A stretch of DNA of 63,010 nucleotides from an uncultured Gammaproteobacteria bacterium (GCA_902826485.1 CADEEZ010000001.1:1-63010), one strand, 5' to 3'; shown: positions 1 to 11,706, counted from the first letter of the stretch. Notes: a model not told the origin generated them from the letters alone. Program-made: numbers and translations.

Positions 1-1471
<1,471 letters not shown>

Positions 1472-1647
1472 TTAAGTCAGAAGGTAAGATAATTACTGAT
1501 TTAGTAATATATCTGGGCAGCTTTCTTAGATCAAGATGCAAAATGAAAAATAGTAAAAAAGGTGCTATTAACCCGATAAACGGAGTATTTGAAGGGTAAA
1601 ATGCCCTGAAGGATGCCATTTGGAACAGGTAAGAATAGAAAATATAG

Positions 1648-1681
1648 ACAAGCCGATTGTCTTTTAAACAAATCGGCTTGT
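1648..1681 (-). terminator. Hairpin terminator downstream of prs
   Basis: A perfect 11-bp inverted repeat (ACAAGCCGATT with AATCGGCTTGT) with a 12-base loop lies 30 bases past the prs stop. On the minus strand it is followed by a T-rich but interrupted tail. This suggests that prs ends the lolB-ispE-prs transcript. Confidence 0.65.
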
Positions 1682-1710
1682 AGTGAAAAGAAAAGAGGCG
1701 TTACTGAAAA

Positions 1711-2661
1711 TTACTCAGGAAACATAGAGCTAATAGATTCCGCTTCGCTGATTCGTCTAATGGCTTCAGATAACATGCTAGAAAGGGAAATTTGACGAAT
1801 CTTGCTGCTTTTAGCAGCGGCAGCAGATAAGGGTACGCTATCTGTGACCACCAAAGTATCTAAAACAGAGGCGTTAATATTATCAATGGCAGGACCAGAT
1901 AAAATAGGATGAGTACAATAAGCAATCACTTGGCTTGCACCATGTTCTTTTAGCGCTTGCGCTGCTTTGCACAAAGTACCGGCTGTATCGACAATATCGT
2001 CTATTAATACACAGCAACGATTTTGTACGTCACCGATAATATTCATGACTCGTGCTTCGTTTGCTTTGGGGCGTCTTTTATCAATAATCGCTAAATCCGC
2101 ATCGTTTAAACGTTTGGCAAAAGCGCGGGCTCTGACGACACCGCCCACATCAGGAGAAACAACGACCCAATCTTTGCTGTTAGGTTGTTCTTGAATGTCT
2201 TGCAGCATGACAGAAGTAGAGTAAGCATTGTCTACCGGAATATGAAAGAAACCTTGAATTTGATCGGCATGTAAATCAACTGTTAAGAGGCGATTAATAC
2301 CCACAACGGTCATCATATCTGCAACCACTTTGGCAGAAATCGGCACGCGTGCTGAACGAGGGCGTCTGTCTTGACGAGCATAGCCAAAATAAGGCACAAC
2401 GGCGGTAATGCGCATCGCCGAAGCACGTCTCATTGCATCAGCCAATAACAATAATTCCATTAAATTATCGTTAGTAGGAGAACAGGTAGATTGAATGATA
2501 AAAACATCATTGCCTCGAACATGTTCTTTTATGTCGATCATGATCTCACCGTCACTAAAACGGCCCACAGAGGCTTGACCTAGTTTAATATTTAAGTGCT
2601 TAGCCACAGCTTGTGCTAAGACAGGATTAGCGTTACCCGAAAAAAGCATTAGTTCAGACAC
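1711..2661 (-). CDS. prs: Ribose-phosphate pyrophosphokinase
   Basis: This enzyme makes PRPP from ribose 5-phosphate and ATP for nucleotide, His, Trp and NAD synthesis. The 316-residue length matches the bacterial family (about 315). Visible marks are the GRFSDGE segment near residue 33, the [15 protein letters not shown] flexible-loop region near 100, the [12 protein letters not shown] segment near 130, and the PRPP-binding loop [12 protein letters not shown] near 220. The start is GTG 2661, preceded by an AGGAA ribosome binding site; E. coli prs also starts with GTG. It lies downstream of tRNA-Gln and ispE on the same strand, the order known from Pseudomonas. The usual rplY and pth neighbours are not present; a terminator and the Q-rich gene follow instead. 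Confidence 0.97.
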   Translation of the reverse strand: MSELMLFSGNANPVLAQAVAKHLNIKLGQASVGRFSDGEIMIDIKEHVRGNDVFIIQSTCSPTNDNLMELLLLADAMRRASAMRITAVVPYFGYARQDRRPRSARVPISAKVVADMMTVVGINRLLTVDLHADQIQGFFHIPVDNAYSTSVMLQDIQEQPNSKDWVVVSPDVGGVVRARAFAKRLNDADLAIIDKRRPKANEARVMNIIGDVQNRCCVLIDDIVDTAGTLCKAAQALKEHGASQVIAYCTHPILSGPAIDNINASVLDTLVVTDSVPLSAAAAKSSKIRQISLSSMLSEAIRRISEAESISSMFPE

Positions 2662-2697
2662 AGTGATTTCCTGTTAGTGATCGAATGGGAGTTTGGC

Positions 2698-2768
2698 TGG
2701 GGTGCTAGGACTCGAACCTAGGAATGCCAGGATCAAAACCTGGTGCCTTACCACTTGGCTACACCCCA
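2698..2768 (-). tRNA. tRNA-Gln (anticodon TTG)
   Basis: The 71-base minus-strand sequence folds as a cloverleaf. It has a 7-bp acceptor stem TGGGGTG/CACCCCA, a D arm, an anticodon stem CCAGG/CCTGG around loop TTTTGAT (anticodon TTG), and a T arm CTAGG/CCTAG with TTCGAGT. The CCA end is not fully encoded. It sits between ispE and prs, and its 5' 21 bases are also the last codons and stop of ispE. Confidence 0.95.
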
Positions 2769-3665
2769 ATTGTCATATAATGGCGAATCATTTACTGCCC
2801 CGGCTATTTTACCTGAAACTGGCGTAGACGCTAGTAGGTTAGGGAGTAAATTTAGTACTTTTTGTGCTTCAACTTTCGTTTTAAAGCCTAAAAATACACT
2901 GCTGCCAGAACCAGTTACACGTGCAGGCCCAAACTGAGATAACCAGTTTAGTGACTCTTGCACAGGCAAACTCATTCTACAAACAACAGGTTCTAAATTA
3001 TTGCAGATGCCTAAAGTATGAAGTAAAAGCGGGTCTGCATGTTTTAGGGTGTCTATTTTGAGACTTGGCGTGTCTCTTGTCAATGTAGGATCTTGATAAA
3101 TTATTGGCGTAGAAACATGAATGTCAGGAGTGACAACTAAATAATAATACTCCGGGGCAGGTAATGCGGTGAGTTTTTCACCAATCCCTTCTGCAAAAGC
3201 ACTGTGCCCAAAAATAAAAAAGGGGACATCTGCACCTAATGTCGTGCCCAGTGTCATGAGTTCTTGTTTAGATAAATTAAGTCGCCATAAGTGATTGAGT
3301 GCGACCAAGGTTGTGGCGGCATTGGAGCTGCCTCCCCCTATGCCTGCCCCTAAAGGTAATATTTTATCTAAGGTAATCGTTATACCTGGCAAAGCTAAAT
3401 TAAGCGGGGCGACGTGTTTTTTTAGGGCATTTGCGGCTTTTATAATTAGATTATTGCTAGGGTTTTCCTGCAATTCGCGCAACAAAAGAGGGTGCACTGT
3501 ATGTAATTTAATTTCTTGAGAATCAGGTAAGAAACTAAACTTTAAGGTGTCACACCAATCTAAGTATTGAAACCACGTTTGAATGAGATGATAACCGTCA
3601 GGCTTTTGGCCTGTGACATGTAAAAACAAATTGAGCTTGGCTGGACTAGAAAGGGTCAACTGCAT
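2748..3665 (-). CDS. ispE: 4-diphosphocytidyl-2-C-methyl-D-erythritol kinase
   Basis: This is the fourth step of the MEP isoprenoid pathway: ATP-dependent phosphorylation of CDP-methylerythritol. It is a GHMP-fold kinase. The N-terminal SPAKLNLFLHVTG segment is the substrate-binding start, PLGAGIGGGSSNAATT at residues 104-119 is the GHMP ATP loop, and ARVTGSGSSVFLGF near 257 is the third motif. At 305 residues it is slightly longer than the usual 280-290. Its final codons (W-G-V-A-K-W and TAA) lie inside the tRNA-Gln gene, so the stop codon falls in the tRNA D-loop. It follows lolB by 8 bases and is probably in the same transcript. Confidence 0.96.
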   Translation of the reverse strand: MQLTLSSPAKLNLFLHVTGQKPDGYHLIQTWFQYLDWCDTLKFSFLPDSQEIKLHTVHPLLLRELQENPSNNLIIKAANALKKHVAPLNLALPGITITLDKILPLGAGIGGGSSNAATTLVALNHLWRLNLSKQELMTLGTTLGADVPFFIFGHSAFAEGIGEKLTALPAPEYYYLVVTPDIHVSTPIIYQDPTLTRDTPSLKIDTLKHADPLLLHTLGICNNLEPVVCRMSLPVQESLNWLSQFGPARVTGSGSSVFLGFKTKVEAQKVLNLLPNLLASTPVSGKIAGAVNDSPLYDNWGVAKW

Positions 3666-3673
3666 AAAGTTAG

Positions 3674-4318
3674 CTATTTAATATTTTTCCAATTTCGAAT
3701 AGCCAATTTTACTTCAAGTTCATTGCTGATTAAATGCATTTTTGTGGGTAAGTTAACATTCTCGAATGAGCCATATTTGGTATAGCTTATTTCCCACCCT
3801 AGCTGACTTAGCTGCTTTAAGCTGCCATCAGCATTTAAAACATAGTAATCAATCGGTTGATTAGGAACGGGTACGCCTTTTGCCCAATAAGTGAGACCCG
3901 ATAAGGGCACGCGCCATTTTACTTGTTGATACAGCAAATCTTCTGCCGTTGCCGCATAGCTAATTTTATTCCCTTGTCTTAGGATCACTTGTTTATCAGG
4001 ACCAGTTAAAACGCCTTCTAATTCCATTGCACCCGATCCAAAGGGGCCAAATAGTTTTAAAAAAAACTGTTCAGGGAATTGTTGCCAAGTAAAAGAAGCG
4101 GATTCCCCTTCGTGTTTTCTCGAGACAGCTATTCTGCCTTCAGAATCCCAGCTGTTTAGGTTGCTTAACTTTGTTTTATTTTGTTTCCAGGATTCTTCTG
4201 GTGATGCCCCTGAATTAAGAGAGGGGCTAGGCGCAGGACTTTTTATAGAGGCACAGCTAGCTAAAAAGCTAGCCAACACAAAATAGAGGGGAATTAAAAG
4301 TCCGTTTTTTCTTTTCAT
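3674..4318 (-). CDS. lolB: Outer-membrane lipoprotein receptor LolB
   Basis: LolB accepts lipoproteins from LolA and inserts them into the inner leaflet of the outer membrane. The product starts with a charged n-region (MKRKN), a hydrophobic core and the lipobox LASC, so it is itself a lipoprotein. After the lipobox come SWxxxGRIAV and FTWQQFPEQFFLKLFGPFG segments, which match the LolB beta-barrel. The reading frame extends 13 codons upstream to an ATG at 4357, two bases after the TPR stop. The start at 4318 is preferred because it gives a standard lipoprotein signal peptide and a length (214) close to E. coli LolB. Neither start has a strong ribosome binding site. It lies between the TPR gene and ispE, as in other gammaproteobacteria. 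Confidence 0.85.
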   Translation of the reverse strand: MKRKNGLLIPLYFVLASFLASCASIKSPAPSPSLNSGASPEESWKQNKTKLSNLNSWDSEGRIAVSRKHEGESASFTWQQFPEQFFLKLFGPFGSGAMELEGVLTGPDKQVILRQGNKISYAATAEDLLYQQVKWRVPLSGLTYWAKGVPVPNQPIDYYVLNADGSLKQLSQLGWEISYTKYGSFENVNLPTKMHLISNELEVKLAIRNWKNIK

Positions 4319-4359
4319 GTCTATAAGTATAAAGTTATGTTGCCTTTTCACCAACATAC

Positions 4360-6150
4360 TTAAGGAATCTTTTGGGCATTAGCAGGTTGGGTCACCGCTT
4401 TAAATTTTTCTTGGGTTTTCAGCAAGCTGGGTTCGTTCGGAAAACGTTGCAAAGCATCGTATACCACTTTTTTGGCCGATTCCGCTTGACCCATAGAATA
4501 TAATACTTCGCTTAAATGCGAAGCGATATCAGCATCGTTCGATAGATTAAAGGCTTGTTTTAGCCATTTTAAGGCTTCAATTTTGTTGCCTTTTTTATAA
4601 TAGAACCACCCTAATGAATCCATAATGGAAGGATTATTCGGCTCGATTTGGATTGCTTTGGCCAAATAGGGATAGGCGTCGTCTGGCTTTTGCATGTGTT
4701 CAACCAATAAATACCCCAAAGCATTCAGTGTTTCAGGATGATTGGGTTCAAATTTTAAAATTTCTTTAAAATCGAGTTCGGCTTGCGTATAATTTTTAAT
4801 TTGTATGGCCTGAATGCCTCGGGCATACAATATTTCTTCATCTTCAGGTATATCCATTAAGGCTTTGCTGAGTAACTCATATCCCTCTTGATAACGTTGT
4901 GATTGTAAGAATAATTGAGATTGAGTTAAGATAATTTTTTTATATTCTTCAATGGTTTGTGGTTCTATTTCATCTAATATCATCAGTCCTTGCTGAGTTT
5001 CGTTTTGTCTGGACAAGAGCACAGCAGCCCTTAAATGCGCGTTCAAAGCATAGGGGCTATTCATTACTTGTTTATACCAGACAATGGCTTCTGCAGGTTT
5101 GCTATTCATATCTTCTATTCTGGCAATAAAATATTTAGCATTATCGCCTTCTTTTTCATCGTCTTTTACCAAATTAAAAAACATTTTTGCTTCTGAAAAC
5201 CATTCTGCTTCTAGGGCAATTTTGGCAATTTGTAATACTTCCGTGCTGCTTAGGTTATTTAGCTTCGCCATTTTATTTAACTCAGCTTTTGCTTTTTCTG
5301 GCTGATTTGTCTCAATGAGCAAATCAAGCAAATAAATTCGTAAGAGGGTATCAGCAGGATTTTGTTTAATTTCATTTTCGAGATAGGCAATAGCGCTTTG
5401 GTTTTGCCCTTTTAAAAATAATATTTGGGCGTGAACAATATATGCTCTGGCTGGCAAATGATTATTAGATGAGCTGGCGAGTAGCGTTGAATGCAAATAA
5501 GCCAATTCGGCTTGATTTTCCATTAAATATATTTCAGCCAGTGCTAAATGTAAGGCAAGTGCCTCGGATTTGTTTTTATAAGTGGGGTCTAAGGTTAAAT
5601 CTGTTAATAATTTTTGAAACAATTTCTGAGCGTTTTCATTATTTAACTGGCGATATAAGCTAATTAAACTTTTGTCTACGTTGAGATTTTCTTGAGAAAT
5701 CAGCGTTCTTAAGTAAGGGATAACCTGATTTCCATCTGATTTTAATAACAGTAGCCCAGCAATGGTTAAATTGGCTTCAATGCTTTCGGGAGCCTGAGTT
5801 GCCCAAATCTTAGCAGGTTCAATGGCTTGTTCTTCAGTTCCATAGCTTAGAGCTAATTTAGTTGCTCGCTCAGCTATTTTTGGGTCTTGGGTCTTTTTTG
5901 CGACTTCTATATAATTAAGCAGGGCTTCTTCAGGGTTGTCGCGATTGAGTTCAAGTTCAGCTTCTAGCAAGAGAGATAGATTTTTTTGATTCTCAGATGC
6001 AGCCTTATCAAGCATGGGGTCCATATAAGGTATAGAATTATCTGCATTATAGAGGTTATAATACAGCTGCTTACCTAAAAAAAGGCTTCCACCTATTATA
6101 AAAAGCAGCAGTAAAAAACCAATTGACCATTTTCGAGTACGTGTCTTCAT
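4360..6150 (-). CDS. Membrane-anchored TPR repeat protein
   Basis: A 596-residue protein with an N-terminal membrane anchor (about residues 9-27) and tetratricopeptide repeats along most of its length. The clearest repeats lie in the C-terminal third, with the pattern A..ALGYLL......AY.YL.KAI...P and DSLGWFYYKKGN..EAL.WLKQAF. A TPR protein just upstream of lolB is a conserved neighbour in gammaproteobacteria (the PA4667-type gene). Its precise role is not established; a scaffolding role in the periplasm is likely because it has a single N-terminal anchor. It is divergent from hemA across a 187-base gap that must hold both promoters; I see no convincing operator there. Confidence 0.85.
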   Translation of the reverse strand: MKTRTRKWSIGFLLLLFIIGGSLFLGKQLYYNLYNADNSIPYMDPMLDKAASENQKNLSLLLEAELELNRDNPEEALLNYIEVAKKTQDPKIAERATKLALSYGTEEQAIEPAKIWATQAPESIEANLTIAGLLLLKSDGNQVIPYLRTLISQENLNVDKSLISLYRQLNNENAQKLFQKLLTDLTLDPTYKNKSEALALHLALAEIYLMENQAELAYLHSTLLASSSNNHLPARAYIVHAQILFLKGQNQSAIAYLENEIKQNPADTLLRIYLLDLLIETNQPEKAKAELNKMAKLNNLSSTEVLQIAKIALEAEWFSEAKMFFNLVKDDEKEGDNAKYFIARIEDMNSKPAEAIVWYKQVMNSPYALNAHLRAAVLLSRQNETQQGLMILDEIEPQTIEEYKKIILTQSQLFLQSQRYQEGYELLSKALMDIPEDEEILYARGIQAIQIKNYTQAELDFKEILKFEPNHPETLNALGYLLVEHMQKPDDAYPYLAKAIQIEPNNPSIMDSLGWFYYKKGNKIEALKWLKQAFNLSNDADIASHLSEVLYSMGQAESAKKVVYDALQRFPNEPSLLKTQEKFKAVTQPANAQKIP

Positions 6151-6337
6151 ATTAAACTCTGAAGTTGATGAACAAAGGTAGCGAAAATAGGGGGGGTATT
6201 TGCACGTTTACGAACCTCTTGTTATGTGTATATCCGTCAAAAAATTTGGATTACTCTACAGTTACATAAGTCGGCAACCTAAAAGAATATTTAAGGCTGA
6301 ATATGAAAATGGTTAAAAAACACCTGGGTGAATTTCA

Positions 6338-7555
6338 GTGATATTAGCGGTTGGACTAAACCACCAAACAGCCTCATTGAATATGCGTGAAAAGGTCGCT
6401 TTTCAGGGCACCGCGCTTGATGCAGCGTTAACTCATTTTAAACACACCCTTTGTCCAACCGAAGGGGCCATCATTTCAACTTGCAATAGAACAGAAGTTT
6501 ATTGTCCCGGTGACCTAGAGATTGAAAAAGTGGTGGGATGGTGGCAAGGTTATGTAGGTATCAACGAAGGGGCGCTTTCCCCTCATCTCTACTGCCTTAG
6601 AGGCAAAGCGGCAGTACAACACATGATGCGAGTGGCCAGCGGGTTGGATTCTATGGTGCTTGGCGAAACACAAATATTAGGGCAACTTAAGGTGGCCTAT
6701 CACTTTGCTGAAAAAGTGGGTATGGTGGGCAAGTCGCTTTCTCGATTATTTCAACATTCATTTCATGTTGCGAAAAAAGTGAGAACGTATACAGACATTA
6801 GCAAGCATAGTTTTTCCGTGAGTTATTTAGCCCTTAAGCTTGCCAAACAAATTTATGCCGATATTAAAAAAACCACTATTTTATTTATTGGTGCTGGTGA
6901 AAACATAGAACTGGCTTTAAAACAATTTGGCCGAGAACCCATACAAAAAATTTATATTGCGAATCGATCTTTGGCTAAAGCCCAATACCTAGCGGATAGT
7001 TATGATGCACAAGCCATTGCGTTATCAGAAATTGAATGTTGTTTAGACAAAGTCGATATCATTATTGCCTCTACACATAGTGCTGAATATGTATTAAAAA
7101 AAGAACACTTAATACCTTACCTTAAAAAAAGAAAAGGGAAACGACTCTTAATGATTGATCTGGCGGTGCCAAGAGACATCGATCCTGCTTTGTCGCAATT
7201 TGAAGAAGTTTTTTTATACAATCTCGATGATTTGCAAAACATGATACAAGATAACCTGAGCTTTAGGCAAAAAGCCGCCGTGGGGGCTGAAGCGATTATT
7301 CAAACCGAGGCAAATGAATTTATGGATTGGCTGCATCATCAATCAGAAGTGAATAATATTAATCAATATTTAAAAAACATAGATGAACACAAAAACCAAA
7401 GTTTAAAGCTTGCTCGTAATCGATTACGCTCGGGGCTTTCCCCTGAAAGTGTATTAGAACGATTGGCGAATGATTTATCTCATAAGTTGGCTCATATCCC
7501 CATTGTAAGTATTAAAGAATCTAAGTTAATTAAAGAAGTGTTAGAAGAAATATAA
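6338..7555 (+). CDS. hemA: Glutamyl-tRNA reductase
   Basis: This enzyme reduces glutamyl-tRNA(Glu) to glutamate-1-semialdehyde, the first committed step of C5 haem synthesis. The 405-residue protein begins at a GTG. It has the invariant GLNHxxA start, the catalytic cysteine in the STCNRTE motif (C49), the MRVASGLDSMVLGETQILGQ block near residues 96-115, and an NADPH-binding FIGAGENIELA loop near 182. The C-terminal dimerisation helix is present. Its stop codon directly abuts the prfA start with no intergenic base, giving translational coupling. The hemA-prfA-prmC order is conserved in gammaproteobacteria. Confidence 0.97.
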   Translation: MILAVGLNHQTASLNMREKVAFQGTALDAALTHFKHTLCPTEGAIISTCNRTEVYCPGDLEIEKVVGWWQGYVGINEGALSPHLYCLRGKAAVQHMMRVASGLDSMVLGETQILGQLKVAYHFAEKVGMVGKSLSRLFQHSFHVAKKVRTYTDISKHSFSVSYLALKLAKQIYADIKKTTILFIGAGENIELALKQFGREPIQKIYIANRSLAKAQYLADSYDAQAIALSEIECCLDKVDIIIASTHSAEYVLKKEHLIPYLKKRKGKRLLMIDLAVPRDIDPALSQFEEVFLYNLDDLQNMIQDNLSFRQKAAVGAEAIIQTEANEFMDWLHHQSEVNNINQYLKNIDEHKNQSLKLARNRLRSGLSPESVLERLANDLSHKLAHIPIVSIKESKLIKEVLEEI

Positions 7556-8641
7556 ATGAAATCATCGCTTAAACATAAATTAGAAATCAACAAAGAACGT
7601 TTTGAAGAAGTAAAGTTATTATTATCTGAACCTTCAATTATTAATAATCAAAAGAAATTTAGAGAATTATCAAAAGAATATTCTGATTTATCCCCCATGA
7701 TAGAAGGTTTTCTCGCTTATCAGGCCGAAGAACAAAATCGGGCTGAATTACAAAGTTGGTTAACCGGGGGGGACAGCGAATTAAAAGCAATGGCGAATGA
7801 AGAGCTCCCTTATTTAACTCAAAAATTAGCAGAACAAGAAGAAAAACTACAATTAATGTTACTGCCCAAAGATCCTAATGACGATAGAAACGTTTATTTA
7901 GAAATCAGAGCAGGCACCGGTGGAGATGAAGCGGCAATATTTGCCGGAGATTTAGCCCGAATGTACTTGCGCCAGGCTGAAAAGCAAAAATGGCGCACAG
8001 AGATACTTTCTCAAAGCCTGGGAGAACATGGGGGATATAAAGAAATTGTGATCCATGTCGAAGGGGACAAAGTCTACGGAAGATTGAAATTTGAATCAGG
8101 TGCACATCGAGTACAACGGGTGCCAGATACAGAAGCCTCTGGACGCATTCATACCTCCGCTTGTACCGTTGCCGTTATGCCAGAGGTTGAGCAAGATGAA
8201 GCCATTCTAATCGATCCCTCCGATTTAAAAGTAGACACTTATCGGGCAAGTGGTGCTGGGGGCCAGCATGTAAATAAAACAGACTCCGCCATCCGTATCA
8301 CGCACATACCCACAGGCTTTGTCGTAGAATGCCAAGAAGAGCGTTCGCAGCACAAAAACCGTGCTAAGGCCATGGCATTACTCCAGTCTAGAATTTTAGA
8401 TGCTCAAATAGAAAAGCAACAAAAAGAGCAAGCCCTCACGCGTAAATTATTAGTGGGATCAGGTGATCGTTCTGAACGCATTCGCACCTATAATTTTCCC
8501 CAAGGCAGAGTAACCGATCATCGAATTAATTTAACGCTATATCAATTAGACGATATCATTGAGGGCAATATGGACAGTTTGCTTGTGCCGCTTACCAAAG
8601 AATATCAAGCAGATTTATTAAAGTCTATTGAGAATAGCTAG
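7556..8641 (+). CDS. prfA: Peptide chain release factor 1
   Basis: RF1 recognises UAA and UAG and triggers peptide release. The 361-residue length is standard. The codon-recognition tripeptide, usually PxT, is PDT at residues 190-192 within [15 protein letters not shown]. The catalytic GGQ is at residues 235-237 in [15 protein letters not shown]. It starts immediately after the hemA stop and overlaps the GTG start of prmC by one base, so the PrmC methyltransferase that modifies this GGQ glutamine is made from the same message. Confidence 0.98.
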   Translation: MKSSLKHKLEINKERFEEVKLLLSEPSIINNQKKFRELSKEYSDLSPMIEGFLAYQAEEQNRAELQSWLTGGDSELKAMANEELPYLTQKLAEQEEKLQLMLLPKDPNDDRNVYLEIRAGTGGDEAAIFAGDLARMYLRQAEKQKWRTEILSQSLGEHGGYKEIVIHVEGDKVYGRLKFESGAHRVQRVPDTEASGRIHTSACTVAVMPEVEQDEAILIDPSDLKVDTYRASGAGGQHVNKTDSAIRITHIPTGFVVECQEERSQHKNRAKAMALLQSRILDAQIEKQQKEQALTRKLLVGSGDRSERIRTYNFPQGRVTDHRINLTLYQLDDIIEGNMDSLLVPLTKEYQADLLKSIENS

Positions 8642-9483
8642 TGTTAAAAACGGTATCAGAAGCATTAATTTTAGCAGAAAGTGAATTAAAAGATGCGTTC
8701 CCTGAAGCAAAAAGAGAAGGGCTTTATATATTAGGTTATGCTCTAGGCTGGCCTATCACAAAATTAATTGCGTATCCCGATTATACCCTCACTGAGGCTG
8801 AATATTCTTTTTTTACGTCTGTTCTTCAAAGAAGAAAAGTAGGCGAGCCATTTGCTTACATTAAAAAAAGCAAATCATTTTGGGATTTAGAATTGGAGCT
8901 TGATGCATCTGTATTGATTCCAAGACCCGAAACAGAGTTATTAATAGAAACAATCTTGTCTATAGATTTGTCAGAGAATGCTAAATTATTAGATTTAGGC
9001 ACTGGCAGTGGCGCCATTGCCATTTCGTTAGCCGCTCACCAACCTGACTGGACAATTAGCGCAACAGATATGAGTGAGCGAGCCTTAGGGGTCGCAAAAA
9101 AAAATGCCGATAATTATCAATTACAAAATATTCACTTTCAGCTAGGCAATTGGTATGAAGGCATCGTGGATAAGTTTGATGTAATCGTCAGTAATCCTCC
9201 TTATATTTCTCCCGATTCTGAGTATTTAAAATTAGGTGATGTGCGTTTTGAACCTATCACTGCGCTAGTTTCAGCTAAAAATGGCTTAGCAGATTTAGAG
9301 CACATTATTTTAAATGCCCCAAAACATATTAAATTAGACGGTTATTTATTGGTAGAACATGGTTACGACCAAAGTGAAAGGGTAAAAGAGTTGTTTTCTC
9401 AGGCTGGTTTTACCGATATTCAGACTTTACAGGATATTCAGGGGCTAGATAGGGTGACCTTTGGTAGGTATCCCTCACTCTAA
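8641..9483 (+). CDS. prmC: Release factor glutamine methyltransferase
   Basis: PrmC methylates the GGQ glutamine of release factors using S-adenosylmethionine. The 280-residue protein has the N-terminal helical domain, the LIPRPETELL segment near 92-101, the SAM-binding loop LDLGTGSGAIA near 117-127, and the catalytic NPPY at 185-188. The start is a GTG overlapping the prfA stop. Its 3' end overlaps the convergent GGDEF/EAL gene by 9 bases, so no separate terminator fits between the two transcripts. Confidence 0.97.
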   Translation: MLKTVSEALILAESELKDAFPEAKREGLYILGYALGWPITKLIAYPDYTLTEAEYSFFTSVLQRRKVGEPFAYIKKSKSFWDLELELDASVLIPRPETELLIETILSIDLSENAKLLDLGTGSGAIAISLAAHQPDWTISATDMSERALGVAKKNADNYQLQNIHFQLGNWYEGIVDKFDVIVSNPPYISPDSEYLKLGDVRFEPITALVSAKNGLADLEHIILNAPKHIKLDGYLLVEHGYDQSERVKELFSQAGFTDIQTLQDIQGLDRVTFGRYPSL

Positions 9484-11706
9484 CGGCGGCTTTTTCAAAA
9501 AAGGTTCAAGCTTATCAGCCGAAAGAGGTTGGCTATAGTAATAGCCTTGGACATCTTGGCAAGCAAGGTTTTTTAAAAAGCTCAGTTGATCAATGGTTTC
9601 TACCCCTTCGGCGACCACAGTGAGATCCATGCTTTTGGCTATGTTTAAAATAGATTGAATCATCACTTCATCTTTTGAATTGATATCAATATTTTTAATA
9701 AAAGACTGATCAATTTTTATTCTATCGATATTTGCATTTCTAAGATAGCTGAGACTAGAATTCCCTGTACCAAAATCGTCTAAGGCAATATTAATATTTA
9801 ATCTTCGAAGTTGATCTAATGTCGTGGCAATAGCCTCATTAGACAAAATAATATTTTCAGTGATTTCTAACTCTAAACATTCTGGCGCTAACCCCGTCTC
9901 ATGCAGTGTTTTTTGGACAACAGCCACAAAATTGGTTGATTTAAGCTGTTGGGCAGAGACATTAACGGCTATTCTTGTCTGCACTACATTATTGTCTTGC
10001 CATTTTTTATTTTGTAAGCAAGCTGTTTTTAGCACCCATTCCCCAATCGGGATGATTAATCCGCATTCTATAGACTGGGGTAAAAAATCAATGGGGTTGA
10101 GTAGTCCTCTGGTAGGGTGTTGCCACCGAATAAGGGCTTCTATCGCCACAACTTCATTGGTCTGTGAATTGTATTGGGGTTGATAATATAAAACAAATTC
10201 TTCATTGACTAAGGCTCGTCTAATTTCTGTTTCAATTTCTAGTTTTTTAAGGGCATCATTACTGAGTTCTTTAAAATAAAATTGGAATTGATTTCTTCCT
10301 GTAGATTTTGAATTATACATGGCTAAATCAGCATTCCGTAATAATTGTTCTGAGGTGGTGCCATCTTCAGGATACACGGCAATGCCAATACTCGCCGTAA
10401 TGTTGAGTTGGCGATCGGATACGTCAAAAGGGGTATTAAAAATAGCTTGTAATCGAGAAGCAATAAGCAACAGATTTTCGTTATTGTAAATGGAAGGGGT
10501 CACAATCACAAATTCATCTCCCCCCAATCTGGCTAGCGTATCTTCTTCTCTTAATGTTTGTAGTATTCTGAGCGAAACAGCTTTAAGCAATTCGTCTCCA
10601 ACGTCATGCGAGAGACTGTCATTGATTAATTTAAATCTATCTAAATCTAAAAAAAACACACCTACTTTAGAAGCATGTCGAGCCGCATGCGCTATGGCTT
10701 GTTTGAGCCTATCATATAGTAATAAACGGTTCGGCAAATCGGTTAAGGCATCATGCGAAGCTTGATATTCAAGTTTTTCAGCCAGACGATTTTTTTCTGT
10801 AACATCTCTAAAACTCCATATTCTGCCGATAACGTTTCCATCAAGAATACGAGGAAATGAAAATTGTTCAATGATTTGTCCGGTTTTGAAATGGAAAATG
10901 GCAGTGGTTGTTTTTTCTATATCATACGTTAATTCTTCAAGTTTATCCTTAAGTATTTCTGGTTTATCTAATTGTTTATAAATATACTCAAGTATTGAAT
11001 TTTTATTGTTTGTTTTGAGTAGCGACATAGGAATATTCCACATTTCATAAAAATGAGAATTAAAATCGACAATTGACCCTTTGTTATCAACGATGAGAAT
11101 GCCATCGGCGGTAGAATCCAATGTAACACGAGTTAAGGCTAATGAGTCTTGAAGTTTTTCGCTTTTGTTTTTTAGGGTAATTTCTAGGTCATTTTTATGT
11201 GAGCGCAATTCAGACAATAAACTTGATTTTTTGGCAAGAGAACACACAAGTTGTCTGACAGCGATACTGTCAAATGGCTTTTTTAAGATAAGCAAGTTAT
11301 CTCTGATGCCTAAATTATCTGCTGTTTGTTCCCACGTATAATCAGAAAAGGCGCTACAAATTACCACCTGAATATTAGGATCTATTGGATAAATTCTTTT
11401 AATGGTTTCAATACCATCTAGTCCTGGTGGCATCCTGACATCAACAAATGCAATTGAAAAAGGGGTGCCATTGGAAAAAGCATCAGAAATTTTTTCTATG
11501 CCTTCCAGTCCTTGAATAGCAGTGTGAATTTCAAATTCTGGTAAACTTATTTGGGCTGTTGTTGAAGGCCCAAAAAGATCTTTTTCTAAATCCGATTGCT
11601 GGTTAGACTTATTACTGCTTAGAATTTTTATAAAATCTTGATGAATATTAACATTGTCATCAATGATAATTATTTTTTGAGGTGCAGGACTGTTACTTTC
11701 AATCAT
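9475..11706 (-). CDS. Response regulator with PAS, GGDEF and EAL domains
   Basis: A 743-residue c-di-GMP enzyme. The N-terminal receiver domain (about 1-155) has the acidic pair IIDDN, a phospho-acceptor aspartate in FVDVRMPPGLDG and the lysine in LKKPFD. A coiled coil and a PAS domain (about 185-310) follow. The GGDEF domain has intact LGGDEF and a DLPNRLLLYDRL start. The EAL domain has an EALIRWQHP motif, NVSAQQ, ELEITE, DDFGTG, KIDQSF, AEGVET and QGYYYS. Both catalytic sites look intact, so it could be bifunctional. It is the last gene of the FIST-kinase-regulator operon, with a 4-base ATGA overlap with the kinase gene, which probably phosphorylates its receiver. Confidence 0.93.
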   Translation of the reverse strand: MIESNSPAPQKIIIIDDNVNIHQDFIKILSSNKSNQQSDLEKDLFGPSTTAQISLPEFEIHTAIQGLEGIEKISDAFSNGTPFSIAFVDVRMPPGLDGIETIKRIYPIDPNIQVVICSAFSDYTWEQTADNLGIRDNLLILKKPFDSIAVRQLVCSLAKKSSLLSELRSHKNDLEITLKNKSEKLQDSLALTRVTLDSTADGILIVDNKGSIVDFNSHFYEMWNIPMSLLKTNNKNSILEYIYKQLDKPEILKDKLEELTYDIEKTTTAIFHFKTGQIIEQFSFPRILDGNVIGRIWSFRDVTEKNRLAEKLEYQASHDALTDLPNRLLLYDRLKQAIAHAARHASKVGVFFLDLDRFKLINDSLSHDVGDELLKAVSLRILQTLREEDTLARLGGDEFVIVTPSIYNNENLLLIASRLQAIFNTPFDVSDRQLNITASIGIAVYPEDGTTSEQLLRNADLAMYNSKSTGRNQFQFYFKELSNDALKKLEIETEIRRALVNEEFVLYYQPQYNSQTNEVVAIEALIRWQHPTRGLLNPIDFLPQSIECGLIIPIGEWVLKTACLQNKKWQDNNVVQTRIAVNVSAQQLKSTNFVAVVQKTLHETGLAPECLELEITENIILSNEAIATTLDQLRRLNINIALDDFGTGNSSLSYLRNANIDRIKIDQSFIKNIDINSKDEVMIQSILNIAKSMDLTVVAEGVETIDQLSFLKNLACQDVQGYYYSQPLSADKLEPFLKKPPLE

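Noticed and set aside
1613..1795. Plus-strand 60-codon frame
   Set aside because: It spans the prs terminator and antisense end of prs, has no ribosome binding site and no recognisable protein character.
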